From contig JAHBBC010000024.1 in NCBI GenBank assembly GCA_019915015.1, forward strand, positions 186,001 through 250,000: 64,000 nt of DNA, read 5' to 3'. This document shows, piece by piece, positions 56,015 to 64,000 of the stretch (position 1 is its first letter; each line of letters begins with the position of its first letter). A model generated the notes under the pieces. It had not been told where the DNA came from. It saw nothing but the letters and a program-made list of their open reading frames with translations, and made no database searches. This stretch comes from Auriscalpium vulgare (Eukaryota; Basidiomycota; Agaricomycetes; Russulales; Auriscalpiaceae). The position numbers were made by a program, and so were the translations under genes.

Positions 56015-57051
56015 CTACCTACATGACGGTACTTACGCAATGCCCGACAGAATACATGCCGCACCTCGGACACCTTGTGAGTCGGCCACCAGGAAACACA
56101 GAAGGCAACACCGATACACGACCCCTACTGTCCTCGGGTCGACTCTGGTCGCGTTCGTCACAAAGACGCGGTTCCGCGAGATGCAGCGTTGCGATTCTTG
56201 GGAATGCAGATAACGCAAACAGAGCGTTGATCCCAGCGTGGGAATAGTTGACCGCATGATCTTCTTTTGTGCACGCGAGGCTTCATCAACTCTTCACGCA
56301 CGGCTCACTTTCATTGATTTCATTCCTCAGGCATCAGTCCGAAGTTTGCTGTCATCGGACAGCCCCTCTGTGCGTATCCCATGTTGTCTCCACGCAAATA
56401 TTGTCGGCGATTTTGGTGCGCACTACATCCCTCGTGACTGGCCGACACACTCTGGCACACGCATCTGCGTCAGGCCCGACGTCACTCTCCCGCAAAGTAT
56501 GGAGCGTACGTATCATCACATTCAATTTTCGCCAAGCCTCGGGGTTTTTGCGGTTGTTGAGAAGACGAATGCCTCGGTGGTAAGTCGCCATTGCTGTCTA
56601 GTCCTCGGCTTATCTGACTGGGTTCACAGGCGGTGTCGGTGGACCGTTGGCATCAGAGCCTGCGTCCACCCTCGTCGCGCGAGGGGCGGTATCCTTGCTT
56701 GCCCTTCATGAGCACTGCATCCGCTCATGTGCCGTGTATCCAGACAATCTAATCACGGTGGCTATCCGATGAGAACTAGCACCTTCCGACCCCGCGAAAC
56801 GACGAGCTTTTGTCTTCTAATTTCCCTGGGCCTGTGTGCTTGTCGAGAGCTGAAGGAATCGAGGCCATGGCCAGAGCCTATGCCTGTGGCAGATATGGGG
56901 CCGCCTTTTTGACGACGTTACATGACCGACGCCGTGGCTGATTTTCAGAACCGTATAAAAGCCCTCCGAGAGCAGCCAATGTCCTCAGCTTCCACCCAGT
57001 TTTCCACAACACAACTTCCTAGCTCAGGCCTCTTTCCACATCGTAACTGCC
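56015..57051. other. No gene recognised; contains ice-binding gene promoter
   Basis: No coding family was seen between 56015 and 56900. The final part is the 5' region of the ice-binding gene, including its TATA box. Confidence 0.35.
56954..56960 (+). promoter_or_regulatory. TATA box of the ice-binding protein gene
   Basis: TATAAAA lies about 92 bp before the ATG at 57052, followed by a CT-rich leader, a normal fungal core-promoter arrangement. Confidence 0.55.
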
Positions 57052-58039
57052 ATGTTCTCAAGCCTTTTCACCGTCTCCTTCTTGGTATTTCCCAGCGTGC
57101 CTCCTCCCCATTTTTATACGCTAACCCAGGCTGCGGAAAGGCTGCTCTCGCCAGTGTCCATGCTGTTGGCCCTGCCGCCGTCAATTTGGGCAGCGCCGGA
57201 AATTACGCGATCCTCGCTGAAAGCGGAGTCTCGACCGTACCTCCGTCTGTCATCAGTATGTTCACATTCGTTCAATTTCGCCAGATCTCTGACATTCTCT
57301 CCAGCTGGTTCAGTGGCGGTGAGCCCGATAACGGCCACCGCCCTCACCGGCTTCTCGCTCACTGTCGATTCGACCGGCCAATTTTCGACCTCAGACCAAG
57401 TTACCGGGGAGCTCTTCGCCGCGTCGTATTCCGCGCCCACGCCGGCAACGCTTACCACCGCCATCGGCGACCTGGGCACGGCCTTCAACGACGCTAATGG
57501 CCGCGTGAACCCAGATTTCACCGATCTTGCGGCCGGTCAGTGGAATTTTGTTATGGCGCTGAACATTCTTCTGAGGCATCCAAAAGGCGCGATAGGTGGG
57601 CTCACTCTTGCCCCGGGGCTGTATACGTGGACGACTGGGGTCAGCATTGACAGCGATGTAACCATCGCGGGCGACGCCACGGACAGTGAGCCTCCTTAAT
57701 GTTCCCAACACGCGGAAGGCTGACGCGTTGTAGCCTGGATCTTCCAGGTCTCCGGGACGCTGACCATCGCAGCAGCGAAAAATATCCTTCTCTCCGGCGG
57801 TGCGCTGGCGTCGAACATTGTGTGGGTCGTGTCGAGCGCGGTGACCGCCGGTGCCAGCTCGCACCTCGAGGGCGTAATCCTCGGCGCGACGTCGATTACT
57901 CTGCAGACGGGAGCGACGGCCAACAGCCGGCTCCTCGCCCAAACCGCGGTCGCTCTGCAACAGGTACGCGGGATTCTCAGTGCTTTCAGTCTCTCTGTAT
58001 CTGATGTATTGTCGCTGTATAGGCCACTGTCACGAATTA
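57052..58039 (+). CDS. Secreted ice-binding (antifreeze) protein, DUF3494 family
   Basis: Starts at 57052. Exon 1 (MFSSLFTVSFL) joins AALASVHAVGPAAVNLGSAG after an intron, giving a signal peptide followed by the family opening NYAILAESGVSTVPPSVI. Later exons give GSVAVSPITATALTGFSLTV, FAASYSAPTPATLTTAIGDL, PDFTDLAAG, GGLTLAPGLYTWTTGVSIDS, TWIFQVSGTLTIAAAKNILL, NIVWVVSSAVTAGASSHLEG and a short last exon ending ATVTN (stop 58037-58039). This matches the beta-solenoid ice-binding proteins of fungi, algae and bacteria, which adsorb to ice and inhibit recrystallisation outside the cell. About 240 residues, the normal size. All introns are short with acceptable borders. The family is thought to have spread by horizontal transfer. 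Confidence 0.9.
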
Positions 58040-58299
58040 AGCTATGGACTTGTCCAGTCTCAATCAATGTATATATACAGATCTACGATATCTCTCTACT
58101 GAAGCTCATGACCTACAATGCATTATGCATATGGATTTTGGAAGAAGGCGAAACTCGAACGCCACGAACAGGCGCATGAGAAGTGGGACTCGTAGTAAGT
58201 ATCTTGCCGGGCCGGAGGACTGTAGATGGGAAGCTTAAATGAACACCGCTTCAGTTCACCGTCCAGCCCACGAAGTCCGGGTTTGAAACGTGATTCACA

Positions 58300-59310
58300 T
58301 AAATACTATGTAGGAGAGACGACAGAATACTTATCGATATAACCGTGCCAACCCTTCCACTCCTTGACTGAAATTGCCCTTTCCTTTGGGAGGGAAGGTT
58401 CGCCGAAGAGAATCGAGGACAGTGGAGATGGACTGCGTAGCCGCGGCCGCTGCGTGCCTGTGCAGCCCGTGCAGCCGCAGGTCGCAAAGCGCGCATTGGC
58501 AACGGCCGCATGGGGTACGGCGCGAGCCTGCCGTTGATGGAGCGAAGCGGAGTTGTCCCGCACCCCCGAGCGTGATAATGCCGAGCTGTCGCGGCTGCTG
58601 CGATAGACGTTCGACGGGCCGCTGGACCGCGACGTGGAGGAAGGTGGAGACTCGCAGGGAACATGGTAATTGACGTGCTCGGGGACGGATTTGTCGCCAT
58701 CCTGCACGGGAAGGTCCATAGGGCCTAGGCGCGTCGCCAGCGCTCTGAGGGTAGAAGCGAGACAGCCCAAAATACCCGGGACGCAGCTGCGTGCGGGTGC
58801 GACGAGGCTTCGCCTTGCCCTTCCAATCGCGACGCATATTTTGCTTTGCCGGATGGAATGCAACTGTGTGCATGCCAGTGGGATCCATCATGATGTTGTT
58901 GTGCGTACAATCCCTGCAAAATTTCAGACGCTATGGCAAGCGATGCTAACACCGTCCTTACCTGTGCGCAATGCGATGCTCGTGCATGAATTGGATGACT
59001 TCGACTATGCTGTACGTTCCTCTCCAGTCGCTCATGATCAGGCAGTCGTAGTCCCACTCCTGCGCAGAATCAGCGTGCTGAAAGGCACGAACAGTCGGCG
59101 GCGCGCACCTTTTGGAGGAGGTCGTCCAAAAGCCATAGGCACTCCAAGCCATGGATGCAGTCCACGCTATTGGAGCTGCGATCACGAGCATACGCGGGGC
59201 GTGACGGGCCCGTGCGAACACCTACGTACTCATGAGGGCCCGTGGATCCGACTGTTTGATGGCGATTTGGAAAGGCTTGAGGTATATCTCGCGGAGAGCT
59301 CTTTGGCTGA
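58300..59310 (-). pseudogene. Kinase-like (FunK1-type) pseudogene
   Basis: The minus strand reads VIQFMHEHRIAHR joined over an intron to DCTHNNIMMDPTGMH, equivalent to the catalytic loop of the kinase gene at 30600-31990. Next comes YFGLSRFYPQS, where the metal-binding DFG Asp is Tyr. The following PMDLPVQDGDKSVPEHVNYH is in a different frame. A possible C-lobe end, KEWKGWHGYIDKY, lies near 58330. The missing DFG Asp and the frame change argue against a functional kinase. Confidence 0.6.
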
Positions 59311-62300
59311 CATCATCGCCTGCCCATGGGAGTCAACTCTTGTGGTCTTTGATAGAAAATGAGTCGCGCTGCGCACCGATGGTACTCCTGATCATTCGCG
59401 ACCAAATGCTTGATGTCGCCGCAACCCCTTTCAACTGTATAGTACCCGGACGTACAGCGACGCGAGCGTCCCGTGGAGGAGTAGATGAGAAGGAGTCGAA
59501 GCTGCGCCAGCGAGCGCTGTGTGGTGAATGTGCGCGTAGCGAACGACAGAAGGCCGAAGAGGAAGGTCAAAACGCGACTGATGACACACTTTTTGCGTGG
59601 CATTCGTCCGCGAGGGCGTCGCCGATTTCACCCGCGAGGTCGACATCGAATGTTGAGCAGGGGAAGCAGATGGCTGGGACGCCGTTGAATACTATGCATG
59701 GGAGGAGGACTAAGTGACCAGGAGTCTACAAGCAATCGCGATTTGCGCACCTCGTGTCCCACCCACGCCATTTACTCAGAGGTCGACGACGTGACGGAGT
59801 ATGGTCGCCCTGGTTCTACGAGCCAAGATTCGGCGGACTGATAGATTTTGAGCCTATGAGAGCAGCCTTAGACATAGTTTGAAGGACAAATAGCGGCAGC
59901 AGCTACGCACCGGAAGGCATACCTCATACATCTGGTCCAATCGAATCCTGGTCATCCTTGAACTAACACGTACGCTCTTTTCCGCTACACATAACCGGTA
60001 CTATCCGAGTGCCAGCTAGAGCTCGTCGAAACATCAAATGATGGCTCAGAGGTCGCTGCTTGTATTTGGGTTCGTCGTCACATACGAGCAATCCATGTCA
60101 ACATGCGTACGGCAGCTCATAACAGAGGATGCTCACCGTGCGCCAATATGCATCGCACCCTTTGATCTAGATATCGGACGCCTACATTTCATCCCCTCGA
60201 CTGCGACAACCCGTCGAAAGTCGGCCGGTTTACGAGCGGTTGTCCCTTGCAAGTTGAGGAGACAATCTCCATTTTCTTGCTGCGCATCGCATAGAAAATT
60301 GCGCTGACACTCTGCAATAGCAAAACGTGGAAGGGAAAGGAAGGAAGGTTTGTAGACGAACGTTCGTCGACGACGGAAGTTGTGGCTGCTGGGCGGCGGA
60401 TATACCTCGGGGTCGCCCACTACGCGTGGGAACTTAGTATGTCCTCTGCCGCTGCTACCACCTCGAGCTCGAGTCTCGAACGCCTAACCACGCCCATAGT
60501 CTTGAAACTCTAATTTACGGGTCTAGGTATAAATTTTGCTGGTATTGACTGCGAGTTCCTTTTGCTGACTTGCCACAGAGCACAGAATATAATATCCTGA
60601 TGATCATTTCTCGCAACGCCGGGCCCGTCACATCTGCCTACGCTCCTTCGAGAGCTCCCGCTGTCTCCAGTGTTTTCAGATCGGCAGATACGATCCGTGT
60701 CGGTATGCACCCATCGGAACTGGTCATTTTTACGTGCGGGGACTCACGATGCAAAAAAAAACGCGGGCGACAGCTTCTGCAGATTGGTGCGCGCTCTCGA
60801 GTCTTAGCGTAACCGAGTTCTGACCAAACAAACAGACATGTACGGCATTTGCGTTGCCACGTGCTGTGATGCGGTCGTAGACCTCCAGGAGAGCCGGCGT
60901 TTGACTCACTCCTGCCGATCGAACAGAGTCATCTGAATAGCTTCATCCTTGGTGCGTGTCTCATGGAGCGGCTGTGGAGCTCTGATCAACTGTTGTGTTG
61001 CTGTAGGCTATGCTAGCGCCAGCCCCGACGTTACGTCCTTCGTACGATGTAGTGCATCTCGCCCTCATGTCCGGCCAACACCCTAGCACTTGCCGATGCG
61101 ACGCTTCATTGTGTGTCGTCTCCAACGTACAATGCGCTGATCTCTTCGGGAACAACATTTGTCTCGTTTCTCTAATCTGCTTGTACTAATTTGTCTGGCA
61201 GTTCTTATTGTTATTGCCACGGTGATGCGCCGCAAGACAGCTACGCACCCACAGGTACCCACACGCTGTCAGCTGTCCTGAGTGCAGACATGCAAGCACG
61301 ACCTGGCGATCCCCACAGAGCACAACGAGGAGCGCGTCGGATATTCAATGCTCCCGGCGACGCTCCTATGCGTATCGGTCTGCGTAACGTTGGAAATATG
61401 GGGCACGAAGCCTCGGAGAGCCTTCTCGGGAACAAGAGCGCACTTCTCCCGAGAAATCATACGGCGGTGAGCGTGAAGTCTCGCTTTCCAGGGTAGACAG
61501 CTGAATATTGTTGTCGCAGCGGGCAGCCGGCGAGCGGGATAAGGTCCACGTCGCTGGTTCTGCCATCACCATTAAGACTGCGCTGACGGCCCATAGCGGC
61601 GGATAGCGGTCTCAGAATCGGCGCATGTGCGTCGCCTGTGAGTGATTCCCACAGCGCTCTGACGCCTCGCTGAGGTCCCGCGGCGAAGCTGATTATAGCG
61701 CTGCAATCTTGTGGCGCCATCAGGAGGGCTTTCGTGAGAGTGAGAACGAGCTAAGAGATGCCAACGGTACGGATGAAACACACACCTGCTCAATGATATC
61801 CGTAGGTTATTTGTTCAGGAGCAATCGGCGCAAGGTGTCAACGCCCGCGTGGCAGCATACAGTGCTTCAGTTTATCGTACAGCGCGTAAGATTGATCTCG
61901 ACCACGTCCTGCTTTCTACGCTCATTTCGCTTCCATGTCTTCCCGTCTTCTGGCCACCATATGCCCGCCTCCTGATGTCCGACCATCCCATCGCTAGGTA
62001 ACGAGCGTCAGAAAACTTCTCTGGCGTTCGTCTTTTGCTGAATAACCGCGGCGTGAGCTACAATGTAAGGCGTACTGACGCTCTTACTATTCAGAGATGG
62101 CATTGAATACCTTGACTCCGAGACACATGGTCTCTTTGTGCACGCTGACACAAAATGGCGTACGCTGACCCGACCTCAGGTCAGACAGCTGCCAATGCCA
62201 TTAATTATTGCAGATAGCACAGTTCTGAACAGGGCGACTACTTAGCGGAATGTACAGGTCGAGATGGGCTTCCCCCTTCCATTGTAGAGGGGCGCAATCT

Positions 62301-62503
62301 GTGATCGTGCAGGTCTTGAGAAAACTCACGACAATGTCCATTTCAGACTACTGGTAGCTACACAATACAAGATAAATAATAGGTATTATAGCACATCACA
62401 TAGGACATCAGCGCGAGCCCTTGGCCAGCAAGCAAGAGCGCCATACAATCATCAAACGATATGGACCTATAACAATAAGGCACGTGGAGACAGAGAAAAT
62501 AAT
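59311..62503. other. No gene recognised over about 3.2 kb
   Basis: All six frames show only short or low-complexity ORFs, with no paired exons I can link, no transposon domains and no RNA genes. 62340-62480 is comparatively AT-rich. This may be decayed repeats or contain genes too divergent to see by eye. Confidence 0.35.
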
Positions 62504-63330
62504 TCACTGGGACTCGTCCCAGGGATTCTCGACCAGATAGGCTGCGACTTGCTGGAGGCCATCCAGATCGACACGCTCGATGTCCCCATTGAACGTGCTA
62601 GAGACATCGGGGGTGTTGAAACTCGGACTGTCGGAAGATGCATCAGAAGAGACGCCGTCCGATGTATCCGCGTCATCCATCGACGCGTCTGTCTCTGGAC
62701 TGTTCGGCGTGTTCGGCGTGTGGGAAGTCTACCACGCCAAATGAGTTGTCAGAAAGATGCGATGCGCGCGGTGAGACAACTCACCGCCACTTCCTCGACC
62801 AATGCAGATCTGCCGACACCGGGAACATTGTGGACAGTCTACAAAGCGCGATGGCCTATTAGCAAAATACAATGCGCACACAGTGAGAACAAGCCCACCG
62901 TCGCCGCCGTCTTGGCCGCTCCAGATCCGTCGCGCCCGCCCTTTACACCGTTTACAGCCTTATATCGAACTATGGGGCCGCAATCCGGTGAGCATCGGAT
63001 CCACGAACATGCCACGGTAACGCAGGGCTAAGCTTACGGAGTGGAACGAGCTTCCCGGTTGCAGGGTCGCGCATTTCCAAGGTTTCTTTTTTAAAATAAG
63101 ACGCGATGTACTGGCAGTGCACCTGCTCGTCGCGTCCGCAGGGTCCCCTGCACCGCCGAGCCTGAGCAATTTGTTGAGCTCTGACTGCAGTGAGTCTGTT
63201 AAGCGTTTTCCGGTGATATCCAGTATGTTTCTCGACGCCTCGTCATGGCGCCCTTGGAGTTTAATGGGGGTGGAACCCGTGGTAACTTACTTCAATCCAC
63301 TGCTTGCCATCGGCCACTGAACTGGCACGG
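62504..63330 (-). CDS. Hypothetical protein, poorly resolved
   Basis: A convincing last exon reads TSHTPNTPNSPETDASMDDA, then SFNTPDVSSTFNGDIERVDL and QQVAAYLVENPWDESQ with a stop at 62504. Upstream coding-like segments read GRHDEASRNILDITGKRLTD, LQSELNKLLRLGGAGDPA (about 63170-63270) and QYIASYFKKETLEMRDPATG followed by KLVPLRKLSPALP (about 63040-63110). They lie in different frames, and the joins are not all explained by introns, so either the gene is intron-rich or it is damaged. No known domain is recognised. Confidence 0.35.
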
Positions 63331-63369
63331 CGACCCGCCTATTTGTCATTATGCTGCTTTGCGTCGTCT

Positions 63370-63670
63370 TCACATCGGATGAGCTGGAGTATGCGAGAGA
63401 CACGTGTTTGGCCACCTAGTTGCAGTGGACGCTGTGCTACTGCTACTCCAGGGCCCCAAGGATCACAATTTGGGTTCGCTGCATGATGTCCACGCTCTGA
63501 GACCGCGATCCTGTCCATCTCGTTTTACTACCTCGCGCGCCGCTACCGTAGTACCCGCACTCGCACTGGCGCTACGTACACGTCCCCCTGCCCCCCGCGA
63601 ATGGCATGAACTCTTCGTCGTGGTTCATCGACATCATGGGCAGTGGTTCATGCGCCACTCTACCTGCCAG
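63370..63670 (+). pseudogene. Chimeric fragment: hypothetical-gene 5' flank plus OPT transporter piece
   Basis: 63376-63480 (GAGACACGTGTTTGGCCAC, then GACGCTGTGCTACTGCTACT) matches, in reverse complement, the 5' flank of the broken gene at 11740-11835. It runs into ILSISFYYLARRYR at about 63510, then HWRYVHVP and NGMNSSSWFID at 63565-63635, which match FYYLARRYP, HWRYVHVP and NGMNFSSWFIV of the OPT transporter at 35596-38363. The pieces are frame-broken and cover only one OPT exon. Confidence 0.6.
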
Positions 63671-63920
63671 TCACCTTCCGCTGGTGGATCACCACAAGTT
63701 AGTCCGTTGGAGAGTTTGTAGCAGTTCATTTGCATAATTTACAGACACTACTACAGACCATGACAATGCTATGAGAAGTTTGTGTGCGTAAGTAGCAATA
63801 AACAAATGCTTTTAGTAGTAGTACAGCGCGGGTTTCACACCGCGCTCGTGATCATGACCGTTCAAAGCCATTCATGCGATAAGTACCGTGTGTTAGGTCA
63901 TGTCCACTCCACATCGTCGC

Positions 63921-64000
63921 TCAAGCAAGGGTGGCAAAGCCGATCTGCTGGTTGCCGACGTCGAACTTGGTGTAAACGTTTTGCAGGAACACGTCACCGA
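63921..64000 (-). CDS. Aspartic protease (pepsin-like, family A1), 3' end
   Basis: Only the last 25 or so codons are in the window: GDVFLQNVYTKFDVGNQQIG followed by FATLA and a stop at 63921. The pattern LGD-x-FL-x-x-x-Y-x-x-FD...IGFA is the standard C-terminus of fungal secreted pepsin-like proteases. The rest, including both catalytic Asp motifs, lies beyond the right edge. Confidence 0.85.
   Translation of the reverse strand, partial: GDVFLQNVYTKFDVGNQQIGFATLA

Noticed and set aside
58150..58200. Possible tRNA-like segment with TTCGA on the minus strand
   Set aside because: The stem around TTCGAGT is only 4 bp with an oversized loop, and there is no matching A-box or acceptor stem.
63170..63270. 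Possible additional secreted-precursor exon (ends ATSR followed by GTGCACTGCC, as in genes A and B)
   Set aside because: The splice-junction resemblance is about 20 nt, but the rest of the exon (NILDITGKRLTD) shows no convincing similarity and no signal-peptide exon is found upstream.

Overview
The window reads as nuclear DNA of an agaricomycete (mushroom-forming basidiomycete), most likely a polypore-type fungus. Genes are split by many short introns of roughly 50-70 nt, and the families are typical of that class: a KDZ transposase, F-box/LRR proteins, MYND-finger proteins, a DUF6534-type membrane protein, a FunK1-like kinase, an OPT transporter, cytochromes P450 and an ice-binding protein. 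I saw no CRISPR array, rRNA or convincing tRNA.

Layout. 1-4233: 5' part of a Ty3/Gypsy retrotransposon on the minus strand (one LTR, gag, protease, RT/RNase H), running off the left edge. 4366-9423: a KDZ transposase followed head-to-tail by a gene that I assemble as three RNase H1-N/viroplasmin-like domains. 11.2-15.3 kb: a patchwork with a broken hypothetical gene, a small secreted-protein gene, a MYND gene and a remnant exon. 15.4-23.1 kb: F-box gene, a hypothetical gene, a P450 and a second F-box-like gene. 25.4-28 kb: GC-rich pseudogenes resembling MAU2 and LETM1. 30-38.4 kb: kinase-like gene, hypothetical gene, oligopeptide transporter. 40.4-46 kb: two more secreted-protein genes (one with tandemly amplified exons), a broken MYND copy, and an SDR. 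46-49.3 kb: second, broken copy of the P450 segment. 49.8-58 kb: DUF6534 protein, nucleotidyltransferase-like gene, membrane-anchored hypothetical, ice-binding protein. 58.3-64 kb: kinase pseudogene, a mostly empty stretch, an OPT fragment, and the 3' end of an aspartic protease.

The strongest overall pattern is duplication followed by decay. The P450, the MYND gene, the 33-kb hypothetical gene, the OPT transporter and the kinase are each present as one apparently intact gene and one damaged copy in the same 64 kb. The secreted-protein family is the exception: three apparently intact members plus two remnants.

Two things look most worth pursuing. One is the secreted family at 12.8, 40.5 and 44.0 kb: a signal peptide, an acidic spacer, then one to three copies of a short peptide preceded by RR or KR sites, with the copy number set by duplication of an exon-intron unit. 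The other is the triple viroplasmin-like gene 126 bp behind the KDZ transposase on the same strand, which could be an accessory gene of that element. All exon structures here were assembled by eye from splice signals and paralogue comparison.
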